A stretch of DNA of 64,000 nucleotides, from NCBI GenBank assembly GCA_964568675.1, contig CAZMQV010000002.1, positions 1-64,000 of the forward strand, read 5' to 3'. The position numbers and the translations under genes were made by a program. A model generated the notes under the pieces. That model was not told where the DNA came from and ran no database searches. It was given only the letters and a program-made list of their open reading frames with translations. Positions 33,674 through 42,956 of the stretch are shown piece after piece. The stretch's first letter is position 1; each line of letters opens with the position of its first letter. The stretch comes from UPXZ01 sp964568675. Its GTDB lineage: Bacteria; Bacteroidota; Bacteroidia; Bacteroidales; Paludibacteraceae.

Positions 33674-34816
33674 ATGCTTTACCGTTCAAAATATGTGTTT
33701 TTAAGGCAGTTGATTTACTGCCTACTACTTTTTATTGTCTTATTCGCGTACTCGAGCCGGCAAAGCTCCCAATCTATTGAAATAGCATTAAATTCGGATA
33801 TAAACAATTCAGACAGAGTTACATTAGTTTTTGCCGGTGATGTAATGCACCATTTGCCTCAAATGAATGCTGCGTACAACGATTCGACAAATTCGTTGGA
33901 TTATTCCCGTTGCTTCCAATACATAAAACACAAAATTGAATCGACCGATTTGGCTATTTGCAATTTCGAAACTGTACTTGCCGGGAAACCATATACCGGA
34001 TTCCCACGATTCTCAGCACCCGATGAGTTGCTTTTCGCGTTGAAGAACACTGGTTTTGATGTGATGCAATTGGCTAACAATCATATTCTTGACCGTGGAA
34101 GCGCTGGACTTGAACGCACGTTAAACCTTATTCGTGGCGAAGATATGTTTACTACTGGCGCATACGTAGATATTGCACAACGTAATAGAGAATTTCCGTT
34201 GATTTTAACGGTTAAAGGTGTCAAAATCGCTTTTTTGAATTATACTTATGGCACATTGGGGTTGCCGGACACACGTCGAAATGTGGTAAATAGGCTCGAT
34301 ACATCTTTGATTTACAATGATATATCTAAAGTTAAACAACTAACCCCCGATGTTATTGTAGCTTTGGTGCATTGGGGTGAAGAATATCGGCGAAGTTACA
34401 ATGTAAATCAAAATTTTTGGGCAGATTTCTTAATTTCAAAAGGGGTAAATCTGATTATTGGTTCACATCCGCACGTGGTTCAGGAAGCTGTATTGTATGA
34501 AAGAGATGATTTTCTGGTACCGGTATTTTATTCTTTGGGCAATTTCATCTCCAATCAGCGAAAAACGGATGAAAATGGTGGTGTTTTGGCTAAAATTGAG
34601 ATTGATAGAAAGGGGAAATATATTTCAAAAATAAGTTACATCCCATTTTATGTGTATGTAGGTAGTATCGATAAACATTGGCAGTATTATTTAATTCCAA
34701 CTAAACAGTATATAAACAATCAATTGGACTTAAAAATTCCGACTTTGAGTGAGAATGAGCTTCTGATTTTTCATCAAAATACAACTCAAAAATTAAAAAA
34801 CTTACAAATCGAATAA
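33674..34816 (+). CDS. CapA/PgsA-family metallophosphatase-like protein
   Basis: A 380-residue protein with one N-terminal membrane segment (about 8-27, IYCLLLFIVLFAYSS), then a calcineurin-like PGA_cap domain: VFAGDVMHH (about 52-60), ICNFETVL, MQLANNHILDRG (about 134-145), ALVHWGEEY and IIGSHPHVVQ. These correspond to the metal-binding motifs of the family. CapA proteins anchor or process poly-gamma-glutamate capsules in Bacillus, but most Bacteroidetes homologues have no capBC and an unknown role. Here also no capBC is nearby. Envelope-facing location inferred from the anchor. Confidence 0.87.
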   Translation: MLYRSKYVFLRQLIYCLLLFIVLFAYSSRQSSQSIEIALNSDINNSDRVTLVFAGDVMHHLPQMNAAYNDSTNSLDYSRCFQYIKHKIESTDLAICNFETVLAGKPYTGFPRFSAPDELLFALKNTGFDVMQLANNHILDRGSAGLERTLNLIRGEDMFTTGAYVDIAQRNREFPLILTVKGVKIAFLNYTYGTLGLPDTRRNVVNRLDTSLIYNDISKVKQLTPDVIVALVHWGEEYRRSYNVNQNFWADFLISKGVNLIIGSHPHVVQEAVLYERDDFLVPVFYSLGNFISNQRKTDENGGVLAKIEIDRKGKYISKISYIPFYVYVGSIDKHWQYYLIPTKQYINNQLDLKIPTLSENELLIFHQNTTQKLKNLQIE

Positions 34817-34856
34817 AATATATTAGATTAGAATCACTTGATAGTGATATTTTGGT

Positions 34857-34864
34857 TATATTTG
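34857..34864 (+). promoter_or_regulatory. -7 promoter box for the SQR-like gene
   Basis: TATATTTG followed by C, 74 nt before the ATG at 34939. It rules out the in-frame start at 34852, which lies upstream of the box. Confidence 0.6.
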
Positions 34865-34938
34865 CAAGTACGAAGTCCAAAAATAAAGGAAAACAGTTAA
34901 TTATTAGATTCTATTTTTTTACCATCAAACACACAATT

Positions 34939-36396
34939 ATGGCTAAAGTTTTAATTTTAGGTGCCGGCATATCCGGTCACACGGCAGCTCTCACCGCCAA
35001 ACGAAGGCTGGGTAAACAACACGAAGTGATTATGGTGAGTCCAAATTCCAATTATCAATGGGTACCTTCCAATATTTGGGTTGGAGTAGGGCGAATGACC
35101 ACCAAACAAGTGATTTTCCCATTAGCACCGGTGTATGCAAAGCAAGGAATCACATTCAAGCAAGCAAAAGCAGTGTCTATTCACCCGGATGGAAACGCTG
35201 AGAATGAAGCACAACATGTTAGTATAGAATATGTTACAGGCGAAAGAAAAGGAGAGTCGGAAATAGTTGAATACGATTTCTTAATTAATGCTACTGGTCC
35301 GAAACTTAATTTTGAAGCAACCGAAGGCCTTGGTCCTGAATTACATAGCAATTCGGTATGTACTTATGACCATGCCGCCAAGTCATGGGAAGAAATTCAG
35401 AAATGTTTCTCACGAATGGAAAAAGGTGAAGTACAACGATTTTTAATCGGCACAGGCAATGGAATGGCAACATGTCAAGGTGCTGCTTTTGAATATGCGC
35501 TTAATCTTGTATTTGAAATTAGAGAACGAAAATTGGACAACTTTGCAGAAGTTATCTGGATTTCAAATGAATATGAATTGGGTGATTTTGGGATGGGTGG
35601 CGCCTATGTCAAACAGGGTGGCTATGTTACTCCAACAAAGATTTTTGCCGAATCAATTTTTAAAGAATATGGCATAAAATGGATTGTGGGATCCGCAATA
35701 CAGAAGGTAGAACAAGGAATGGCATATTATGAGAATATTGCCGGCGAAAAACACAATATCTCATTTGACTTTTCCATGTTGATACCGGCATTTGCAGGTG
35801 TTGGGCTGAAAGCTTATAACAAATCAGGAGATGATATCACTTCAAAACTATTTGCAACAAATGGTTTTATGAAAGTAGATGCTGATTATTCTTCAAAACC
35901 GTATGATGAGTGGAAAGCAAGCGACTGGCCTTCAACATATCAAAATCCGGAATATGGTAATATCTTTGCGAGCGGTATTGCATTTGCGCCACCTCACACC
36001 ATTTCAAAACCCATGACATCAAAAAACGGCACACCCATTACAGCTACGGCGCCTCGAACTGGTATGCCTTCGGGAGTAATCGGAAAAATTGTTGCTGAAA
36101 ATATTGCCGAGATGATACTTACAGGAAAAAATGAATTGACTCATCGTGCTTCGATGGCAAAAATGGGTGCTGCATGTGTAATATCAGCAGGATATGGATT
36201 AACCAAAGGAAAAGCAGCAACGATGACCGTTTTCCCAATTGTACAAGATTGGGAAAAATATCCCAAATGGGGGAGAAATTTGGGATATACTGTAGGAGAA
36301 ATGGGAAGAGCAGGTCATTGGTTCAAATGGGCTATGCACTACATGTTTATTTATAAGGCGAAAGCTAATCCTCTTTGGTGGCTCATACCCGAATAA
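34939..36396 (+). CDS. Sulfide:quinone oxidoreductase-like flavoprotein
   Basis: A 485-residue FAD-dependent oxidoreductase. The FAD Rossmann motif VLILGAGISGHTAA starts at residue 4 once the ATG at 34939 is used. Other family marks are NSNYQWVPSNIWVGVG, a mid-protein LIGTGNGMATCQGAAFEYA, FSMLIPAFAGVGLKAY and a C-terminal membrane-associating region (GHWFKWAMHYMFIYKAKANPLWWLIPE). Cysteines occur at SVC, MATCQ and AACV, possibly the redox pair. In SQRs electrons from sulfide reduce quinone. The precise donor here is inferred. Followed 61 nt later by a 53-codon gene. Confidence 0.82.
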   Translation: MAKVLILGAGISGHTAALTAKRRLGKQHEVIMVSPNSNYQWVPSNIWVGVGRMTTKQVIFPLAPVYAKQGITFKQAKAVSIHPDGNAENEAQHVSIEYVTGERKGESEIVEYDFLINATGPKLNFEATEGLGPELHSNSVCTYDHAAKSWEEIQKCFSRMEKGEVQRFLIGTGNGMATCQGAAFEYALNLVFEIRERKLDNFAEVIWISNEYELGDFGMGGAYVKQGGYVTPTKIFAESIFKEYGIKWIVGSAIQKVEQGMAYYENIAGEKHNISFDFSMLIPAFAGVGLKAYNKSGDDITSKLFATNGFMKVDADYSSKPYDEWKASDWPSTYQNPEYGNIFASGIAFAPPHTISKPMTSKNGTPITATAPRTGMPSGVIGKIVAENIAEMILTGKNELTHRASMAKMGAACVISAGYGLTKGKAATMTVFPIVQDWEKYPKWGRNLGYTVGEMGRAGHWFKWAMHYMFIYKAKANPLWWLIPE

Positions 36397-36457
36397 ATTC
36401 CTTTTGATAATGAATTTATTGATTTAATATTTGCAAACACAATAAAAAAATATAATT

Positions 36458-36619
36458 ATGCCAAATACAGATAAAACAATACCTTACAGCTCTTCGTCTT
36501 ATGCTACCGAGCCTACGGGCTGGACAAAGTTCCTACGACAATCAGTTCTTTATCAGGCTTACCGTTTTGTGGTTTTAGCTCTTAAAGTGATGCGTATCGT
36601 GGTAGGTGGTCATTCATAA
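36458..36619 (+). CDS. 53-residue small protein next to the SQR-like gene
   Basis: Read directly: it begins MPNTDKTIPYSSSSYATEPT, then GWTKFLRQSVLYQAYRF, then a hydrophobic-basic helix VVLALKVMRIVVGGHS. The N-terminus is polar; the C-terminal half looks like an amphipathic or membrane-associating helix. An imperfect promoter (TAATATTTG) sits 25 nt upstream and a terminator 35 nt downstream, which supports a real gene. I have an impression that similar GWTKFLR...GGHS peptides follow SQR homologues in other Bacteroidetes, but this is from memory. It could help the flavoprotein to bind the membrane. Function unknown. Confidence 0.6.
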   Translation: MPNTDKTIPYSSSSYATEPTGWTKFLRQSVLYQAYRFVVLALKVMRIVVGGHS

Positions 36620-36653
36620 TCGTTCAATTTTTTATTGAAACTATCTTGTTTAG

Positions 36654-36693
36654 AAATCTTGGATTGAATTATTTTTTAGTCCAAGATTTTTTC
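36654..36693 (+). terminator. Terminator after the 53-residue gene
   Basis: Stem AAATCTTGGA/TCCAAGATTT with a 16-nt loop followed by T6. Confidence 0.75.
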
Positions 36694-36843
36694 TGTTTTA
36701 CACTATTGAGAATTGGTGGTTTTGTAATATGATATAATGCCATTCGCATAGCATTAATATAACATAATCAATTGATAATAAGATGATTTGTTTCTTGGAA
36801 AATTCATTTGAACTTCCTGCCTGAAAAATGAGATGAGATCTAC

Positions 36844-37296
36844 CTAAAAGAGTTCGGAAAACTTGGGAATTTCCTGAAAAAAATGATACGTTGTTTTCGA
36901 ATTATCCACTCTGCAGCAGTGATGTTCCATGCCGTTGCTTATCATAAAGAAATCAACTTTCAATTTCGAATTATAGACAGCTACCTGATCAAACACGTCT
37001 TGAGTTATCGGCACATGTGGTGCTTTTAATTCAATAATCACTAATGGTTTTGCATGTGAATCGTAAATTATCGCGTCGCAACGCTTTCGCATATCATTAA
37101 TTTTTAGTTCTTTCTCTACTGCCACCAAGCCCAGTGGATAAGATTTTTCGCCAATTAAAAAATTGAGAAAGTTTTGTCTTACCCATTCTTCGGGAGTGAG
37201 TTTCACATATTTCTTTCGATAAATATCAAAAATTTGTAATCCATTCTTTTCCTTTTTTAACCTAAAATCAAATTTTGGCAGGTTGAGTTCTAACAT
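36844..37296 (-). CDS. HsdR-N-like (PD-(D/E)XK fold) protein
   Basis: A 150-residue protein resembling the N-terminal nuclease domain of type I restriction R subunits, a stand-alone family common in Bacteroidetes. After a short N-terminal strand comes LTPEEWVRQNFLNFL, then the catalytic-type core: RKRCDAIIYD (about 79-88) and VIIELKAP (about 97-104), that is the D...ExK pattern. No helicase, HsdM or HsdS gene is adjacent, so it is not a restriction system here. Role unknown; possibly nucleic-acid metabolism, given its divergent neighbours amn and holA. Confidence 0.82.
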   Translation of the reverse strand: MLELNLPKFDFRLKKEKNGLQIFDIYRKKYVKLTPEEWVRQNFLNFLIGEKSYPLGLVAVEKELKINDMRKRCDAIIYDSHAKPLVIIELKAPHVPITQDVFDQVAVYNSKLKVDFFMISNGMEHHCCRVDNSKTTYHFFQEIPKFSELF

Positions 37297-37323
37297 TTTT
37301 GCTTATTTTTGTAAGAATTTATG

Positions 37324-37331
37324 CAAAGGTA
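37324..37331 (-). promoter_or_regulatory. -7 promoter box for the HsdR-N-like gene
   Basis: TACCTTTG followed by C on the minus strand, 27 nt before the ATG. Confidence 0.6.
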
Positions 37332-37460
37332 AGAATTATCATTGATAAATTCCTTCTCATTGTTTTATCCTTGTATCTACATTTTTGCATAAACATCAGT
37401 AAATCAGCATTCGAATTAAACGTGAAAAATGAATACCATCATATATTAAGATAGATTTTT

Positions 37461-38234
37461 ATGAAAACAAAAGAAGAAATTGTTCGTGACTGGCTTCCGC
37501 GTTACACCAAAAGACCTCTAAGTGAATTTACCGACTACATATTACTCACTAATTTTTCAAATTACGTCGAAATGTTTGCCAATTGGTTTGATGTGCCCGT
37601 AGTTGGGCGCGATGGTAATATGATAAATGCCTCTGCTAATGGAATCACAATCATAAATTTCGGTATGGGAAGCCCCAACGCCGCTATCATTATGGATATT
37701 TTATCGGCAATAAAGCCAAAAGCAGTATTGTTTTTGGGCAAATGTGGTGGTTTGAAGAATAAAAATCGGGTAGGTGATTACATACTTCCAAGCGCCGCGA
37801 TAAGGGGTGAAGGTACTTCTAATGATTATTTTCCGCCTGAAATTCCGGCATTACCCGCTTTTAGCCTGCAACGCTCCGTGTCGTCCAACATTCGCGACTT
37901 TGGTAAAGATTATTGGACTGGAACTGTTTATACAACCAACAGACGTGTGTGGGAACACGATGAAAAATTCAAAGATTATCTGCGAGCAACACGTGCAATG
38001 GCAATTGATATGGAAACAGCAACGCTTTTCTCTGCCGGTTTCTACAATGGGATACCTACAGGAGCCTTATTGCTTGTTTCGGACATGCCACTTCAGGAAG
38101 ATGGAATAAAAACTGATGCCAGCGACAAGAAGGTAACAGCTAATTTCGTTGAAGAGCATCTTCGGATTGGAGTAAAATCACTTTCATCAATTCTCAATAA
38201 TAGTCGGACAATCAAGCATTTGAGGTTTGAGTAG
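37461..38234 (+). CDS. amn: AMP nucleosidase
   Basis: A 257-residue purine nucleoside phosphorylase-fold enzyme that cleaves AMP to adenine and ribose 5-phosphate. It is the short Bacteroidetes form, which lacks the long N-terminal regulatory domain of E. coli Amn. Signature blocks are INFGMGSPNAAIIMDIL (about 66-82), VLFLGKCGGLK (about 94-104), the AIDMETATLFSAGF catalytic region (about 182-195) and LLLVSDMPLQEDGIK. It contributes to adenylate balance and purine salvage. Divergent from the HsdR-N-like gene and 51 nt ahead of holA. Confidence 0.93.
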   Translation: MKTKEEIVRDWLPRYTKRPLSEFTDYILLTNFSNYVEMFANWFDVPVVGRDGNMINASANGITIINFGMGSPNAAIIMDILSAIKPKAVLFLGKCGGLKNKNRVGDYILPSAAIRGEGTSNDYFPPEIPALPAFSLQRSVSSNIRDFGKDYWTGTVYTTNRRVWEHDEKFKDYLRATRAMAIDMETATLFSAGFYNGIPTGALLLVSDMPLQEDGIKTDASDKKVTANFVEEHLRIGVKSLSSILNNSRTIKHLRFE

Positions 38235-38285
38235 TTTTGATAATCCAAAATTTTATTTGACCCAATTCAATTTCACAATCGAGTA

Positions 38286-39305
38286 ATGGCAAAAAAAAGT
38301 GGCATCAATTTCCAGCAAATCATGACCGATTTGCGGCGAAAGGCTTATAGTCCTGTCTATTTTTTGATGGGAGATGAACCTTATTATATCGATCAGATTT
38401 CTGATTTTATTGAAAATAAAATACTCGATGAATCTGAAGTAGATTTTAATCGGACGGTGCTGTATGGGCGCGATATAAATATAGGTACAGTAATCGATAG
38501 TGCGAAAAGATATCCAATGATGTCTGATTACCAGGTGATTGTGGTAAAAGAGGCGCAACAAATAAAAGCTTGGGACGACTTGTTGTTTTATTTGAAAAAT
38601 CCGTTAAAGTCAACAATTCTCTGTTTTTGCTACAAATATGGAAAGCCGGATGGACGCAAAAAATGGGTGCAGGAATTGAATAAGACTGCGGTAGTTTTTG
38701 AGTCGGTTAAGCTTTATGAAAACGAGATGGGAGGATGGATATCTTCATATCTATCTGAAAAACAGATGCAAATTCATCCCAAAGCTCAGGCAATGTTAGT
38801 TGAATTTTTAGGAACAAACCTATCGAAAGTTGCAAATGAATTGGACAAACTACTGCTAATCAAACCTGCTGGCGAAAAACAGATAAGTCCCGAATTGATT
38901 GAAAAAAATATTGGAATCAGCAAGGATTACAATGTGTTTGAATTAGAAAGCGCTTTGATTGAGCGTGATGTGCTGAAAGCCAACCAAATAGTTCATTACT
39001 TTGGGCAAAACCCAAAAGAGTTTGCATCGTTCAATGTGTTGCCATCGCTTTTCAACTATTTTTCCAATTTGATGATTTATCATTATTTGCCCAATAAATC
39101 GGATGCGGTTGTATCGTCAGAATTAGGAATTAATCCCTATTTCGTGAAAAAGTTTGTAGCAGGTGCTAAATCATACAATGCGTGGAAAACGATGATTATC
39201 ATTACTTGGATTCGTGAAACAGACGCACGAAGTAAAGGCATCGATGATGCGGGAACAGATTTCGCCGAATTACTTAAAGAGTTAATTTACAAAATACTAC
39301 ACTAA
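38286..39305 (+). CDS. holA: DNA polymerase III delta subunit HolA
   Basis: A 339-residue clamp-loader subunit. Residues about 20-140 are the AAA+-like domain I (YSPVYFLMGDEPYYIDQISDFI, VVVKEAQQIKAWDDL), where the loader binds the sliding clamp. The central domain has LEFLGTNLSKVANELDKLLL and the NVFELESALIERD signature. The C-terminal collar domain completes the protein. The sequence is divergent, as is usual for HolA. The next gene starts 2 nt after the stop, so the two are cotranscribed. Confidence 0.92.
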   Translation: MAKKSGINFQQIMTDLRRKAYSPVYFLMGDEPYYIDQISDFIENKILDESEVDFNRTVLYGRDINIGTVIDSAKRYPMMSDYQVIVVKEAQQIKAWDDLLFYLKNPLKSTILCFCYKYGKPDGRKKWVQELNKTAVVFESVKLYENEMGGWISSYLSEKQMQIHPKAQAMLVEFLGTNLSKVANELDKLLLIKPAGEKQISPELIEKNIGISKDYNVFELESALIERDVLKANQIVHYFGQNPKEFASFNVLPSLFNYFSNLMIYHYLPNKSDAVVSSELGINPYFVKKFVAGAKSYNAWKTMIIITWIRETDARSKGIDDAGTDFAELLKELIYKILH

Positions 39306-39307
39306 TT

Positions 39308-40243
39308 TTGAAAGAAAATATTAGAAACTATAGTGGCTATTTGTATATACTGATAGCATTTATTTGCTTAACTCCTTGGGTTACACCTCCGCTCGCCTTA
39401 TTATTCGGGTTGATATTCGCCTTGACGTTGGAATCACCTTTTCCGGCTTTCAACAAAAAAGCATCGAAATACTTGCTTCAAATATCAGTAGTCGGACTTG
39501 GTTTTGGTATGAATCTTCACGAATCGCTTAAAGCCGGTTCAGATGGGATAATTTTCACTATAATTTCCGTAATTAGCGTCCTTGCTTTAGGAGTATTACT
39601 GGGAAAACAGATGAAAGTAGATAAGAAAACATCTTATTTAATTGCAAGTGGTACAGCAATTTGTGGCGGAAGTGCTATCGCGGCAGTTAGTCCTATTATT
39701 AAAGCAGATCAAAACCAGATTTCCATTTCACTTGCAACCGTTTTTATCCTCAATGCCATTGCGCTGTTTATTTTTCCTGTATTAGGTCATTGGTTGCATC
39801 TCACCGAACCTCAATTTGGCGTGTGGGCAGCAATAGCGATTCACGACACAAGCTCGGTAGTAGGTGCAGGCGCAGCTTATGGTGAAGAGGCATTAAAAGT
39901 GGCTACTACCGTAAAACTAACGCGCGCATTGTGGATTATTCCACTTTCGATATTTACTAGTTTCTATTTTAAGTCCAAGGGAGATAAAGTTTTTATTCCT
40001 TGGTTTATTTTATTCTTTATCATCGCGATGCTAATAAACACTTTTACTAAAATCCCATTAGATGTAACTCAGAATATCGTGTCTGTTGCAAAACAGGGTT
40101 TAACTTTGACACTGTTTTTCATCGGCGCAGGGCTTTCGAAAAACGCGATAAAGGAAGTTGGCTTCAATTCGATGATCTTAGGAGTGTCCATTTGGTTGTT
40201 TATCGGATTGATAAGTCTCGCATTTATCTATTTTTTCTATTAA
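39308..40243 (+). CDS. YeiH-family putative sulfate exporter
   Basis: A 311-residue inner-membrane protein of the YeiH/UPF0324 family with about 9-10 hydrophobic helices. Family signatures include ISVVGLGFGMNL, SGTAICGGSAIAAVSPII (about 116-133), WAAIAIHDTSSVVGAGAAYGE and FFIGAGLSKNAI. No ATG lies near the expected N-terminus; the TTG at 39308, 2 nt after the holA stop, is the only sensible start and implies coupled translation. The family has been linked to sulfate or sulfonate export and cysteine metabolism, but transport specificity is not proven. Confidence 0.88.
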   Translation: MKENIRNYSGYLYILIAFICLTPWVTPPLALLFGLIFALTLESPFPAFNKKASKYLLQISVVGLGFGMNLHESLKAGSDGIIFTIISVISVLALGVLLGKQMKVDKKTSYLIASGTAICGGSAIAAVSPIIKADQNQISISLATVFILNAIALFIFPVLGHWLHLTEPQFGVWAAIAIHDTSSVVGAGAAYGEEALKVATTVKLTRALWIIPLSIFTSFYFKSKGDKVFIPWFILFFIIAMLINTFTKIPLDVTQNIVSVAKQGLTLTLFFIGAGLSKNAIKEVGFNSMILGVSIWLFIGLISLAFIYFFY

Positions 40244-40562
40244 ATCTTTTTTGTAAAAAATATTAGGCTGAAAATGAAACAATTACGTTTGTTGCTGCTT
40301 GATATGTCCAGCTTATTATTCCTTTTGTCAAAACATCCAATTCTCGAATTGAAGAAAGATACGTACTTTTTTTAGAAAAAATAAGGGAAACTAATTTCCT
40401 CAATGAATCTAATTTTGTAAATTTGCACGTTTTTTGGATTATTAATCTGTAAATTCATATTAAAATAATTTTTAGACTTTTAATTTGAAAGTTGAAAGTC
40501 TATTTCTAACCAAAAGTAATTGCACGATATTTTTATAATAAAACTCACACTTACTTCACAAA
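40244..40562. other. Intergenic region and leader of the malic enzyme gene
   Basis: 319 bases. Contains the TAnnTTTG box at 40418-40425 and a leader of about 130 nt. A 33-codon frame at 40274 has no supporting features. Confidence 0.5.
40418..40425 (+). promoter_or_regulatory. -7 promoter box for the malic enzyme gene
   Basis: TAAATTTG followed by C. It gives an unusually long leader of about 130 nt. Confidence 0.5.
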
Positions 40563-42875
40563 ATGGCAAAATTGACAAAAGAGGATGCCTTACTCTATCA
40601 CTCACAAGGCAGACCAGGTAAAATTGAAGTTATACCCACAAAACCATATAGTTCGCAACGCGATTTGTCGTTGGCATACTCACCTGGAGTAGCCGAACCA
40701 TGTTTGGAAATAGAAAAAGATGCTACGAAGGCATACGATTACACCGCAAAAGGCAATTTAGTGGCCGTAATTTCCAATGGAACAGCCGTGCTCGGACTTG
40801 GCGACATAGGCGCTCAGGCAGGCAAACCGGTTATGGAGGGAAAAGGCTTGTTATTCAAGATATTTGCAGGTATTGATGTTTTTGACATCGAAGTGAATGA
40901 AAAAGATCCTGAAAAATTCATTCAGGTAGTAAAGGCTATTTCGCCTACATTTGGAGGTATAAATCTGGAAGATATTAAAGCACCCGAATGTTTTGAAATA
41001 GAAGAACGTCTGAAATCTGAACTTGATATCCCGATTATGCACGACGACCAACACGGCACAGCTATTATTTCATCAGCAGGGCTTCTGAACGCATTAGAAA
41101 TTATCGGAAAGAAAATAGAAGATATTTATATCGTAGTGAGTGGTGCCGGCGCAGCGGCTAATTCATGCGCAAGTCTTTACATCGCACTTGGAGCCAAAAA
41201 AGAAAATATTGTAATGTTAGACTCAAAAGGGGTGATGACCAACCGACGCACCGACCTGAACGCACGCAAGAAGCTTTTTGCTACAGACAGAGATTTGACA
41301 AGCCTTGAAGATGCTGTTAAGGGTGCAGATGTATTTTTAGGGTTATCTGTAGCCGATGTATTAACTGTCGAAATGGTGCAAAGTATGAACGAAAATCCGA
41401 TTGTTTTTGCACTTGCTAATCCAAATCCGGAAATTTCTTATGAAAAGGCAATGGCTTCGCGTCCCGATATTCTTTTTGCAACCGGTCGTTCCGATCATCC
41501 GAACCAGATAAACAATGTTCTTGGTTTTCCATACATTTTTAGAGGCGCGTTGGATGTCCGCGCAACTGCTATCAACGAAGCGATGAAGATTGCTGCCGTT
41601 AAGGCTATTGCAGATTTAACGAAGAAACCGGTTCCCGATGTTGTTAATTCGGCTTATGAAATGCGAAAAATCAGTTTTGGACGTGACTACATCATTCCCA
41701 AACCTTTGGATCCGAGACTTTTAACCACAGTGGCTCCGGCAGTAGCTAAAGCCGCAATGGAATCGGGGGTTGCGCAACGGCCAATTACTGATTGGGAGGC
41801 TTACGACCATCAGCTTCATAAAATTATGGGATTGGATCACAAAATGCTCCGACATATTTATGACACAGCAAGAGCCAATCCAAAAAGAGTGGTGTTTTCA
41901 GAGGCAAATCACATCAATATGCTTCGAGCAGCCGAAACTGCGCTTGCCGAAGGTATTTGTTTCCCAATTTTATTAGGAAACGAAGAAAAACTGGCAAATA
42001 TTGCGGCTGAAAATGGCATTGACCTCACTGGTATTGAGATTGTGAACTTACGCCATGATAGAGAAGAAGAACGGAGAAATCGGTATGCCAAGTTACTTGC
42101 CGAAAAACGAAGTCGGGAAGGTGTTACTTTTGAAAGTGCTTTCGAATGGATGTATGAGCGTAACTATTTTGGAATGATGATGGTGGAAACTGGTGATGCC
42201 GACGCGCTTATTACCGGTGTGTTTACAAAATACGAAGATGCTGTAAAGGCCGCAAAAACAGTTATTGGTGTTCGTCCCGGCTTAAACACGATTGGCGCAA
42301 TGCACATTATGAACACTAAAAAAGGAACATTCTTCCTTGCAGACACTCTATTTAATCGTCATCCATCTACCGACACACTAATTGATATTGCTAAATTGAC
42401 ACATGAATCAGTGAAGTTTTTTGCACATAATCCCGTCATGGCACTATTATCCTACTCAAATTTTGGTTCAGACAAAGATGGAACAGCGGCAAATATGCAA
42501 TTCGTGGCGAATGCTTTGCATCAGAAATACCCTAATATGGTGGTTGATGGTGAAATGCAACTTAATTTTGCCTTAAATAAGGAATTAAGAGATCGCAAAT
42601 TTCCTTTTACAAAATTGCATGGTAAAGATGTGAACACACTTATATTCCCAAATCTGAACTCGGCAAATATGGTGCAGAAAATGATGCTTGAAATGGGTGT
42701 TGCCGAAGTAATTGGCCCAATTCAAATGGGATTGAACAAGCCGGTTCACATTATGGATATCGAAAGTTCGGTGAGATCAATCGTAAATTTAGCTGCTGTA
42801 GCGGTGCTCGATGCTATGGTCGAACAGCGAATTGAAAGAGGTGAGGTTGAAAGAATTAGTGAAGATACTGTGTAG
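40563..42875 (+). CDS. maeB: NADP-dependent malic enzyme fused to phosphotransacetylase domain
   Basis: A 770-residue MaeB-type fusion. Residues 1-420 are malic enzyme, converting malate to pyruvate and CO2: SLAYSPGVAEPC, the metal site IMHDDQHGTAI (about 158-168), the dinucleotide loop VVSGAGAAANSCASL (about 196-210) and ALANPNPEISYE. Residues about 430-770 are a phosphotransacetylase-like domain (RVVFSEANHINMLRAAETAL, DTLFNRHPS, ALLSYSNFGS), which in MaeB proteins is regulatory and binds acetyl-CoA instead of catalysing acetyl transfer. Monocistronic, with a strong terminator. Confidence 0.96.
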   Translation: MAKLTKEDALLYHSQGRPGKIEVIPTKPYSSQRDLSLAYSPGVAEPCLEIEKDATKAYDYTAKGNLVAVISNGTAVLGLGDIGAQAGKPVMEGKGLLFKIFAGIDVFDIEVNEKDPEKFIQVVKAISPTFGGINLEDIKAPECFEIEERLKSELDIPIMHDDQHGTAIISSAGLLNALEIIGKKIEDIYIVVSGAGAAANSCASLYIALGAKKENIVMLDSKGVMTNRRTDLNARKKLFATDRDLTSLEDAVKGADVFLGLSVADVLTVEMVQSMNENPIVFALANPNPEISYEKAMASRPDILFATGRSDHPNQINNVLGFPYIFRGALDVRATAINEAMKIAAVKAIADLTKKPVPDVVNSAYEMRKISFGRDYIIPKPLDPRLLTTVAPAVAKAAMESGVAQRPITDWEAYDHQLHKIMGLDHKMLRHIYDTARANPKRVVFSEANHINMLRAAETALAEGICFPILLGNEEKLANIAAENGIDLTGIEIVNLRHDREEERRNRYAKLLAEKRSREGVTFESAFEWMYERNYFGMMMVETGDADALITGVFTKYEDAVKAAKTVIGVRPGLNTIGAMHIMNTKKGTFFLADTLFNRHPSTDTLIDIAKLTHESVKFFAHNPVMALLSYSNFGSDKDGTAANMQFVANALHQKYPNMVVDGEMQLNFALNKELRDRKFPFTKLHGKDVNTLIFPNLNSANMVQKMMLEMGVAEVIGPIQMGLNKPVHIMDIESSVRSIVNLAAVAVLDAMVEQRIERGEVERISEDTV

Positions 42876-42894
42876 AATTAGAAATCTAAACAAC

Positions 42895-42933
42895 AAAAAA
42901 AAGTCCTTGATTAAACAACAAGGACTTTTTTTT
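42895..42933. terminator. Bidirectional terminator between malic enzyme and ferritin genes
   Basis: Perfect 15-bp stem (42895-42909 with 42919-42933) including A8 and T8 tracts, 9-nt loop. Serves both convergent genes. Confidence 0.9.
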
Positions 42934-42956
42934 GTTCTTATACTTTTTGGATAAAA

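Noticed and set aside
40274..40375. 33-codon frame before the malic enzyme gene
   Set aside because: Hydrophobic start but no conservation that I recognise and no promoter of its own.
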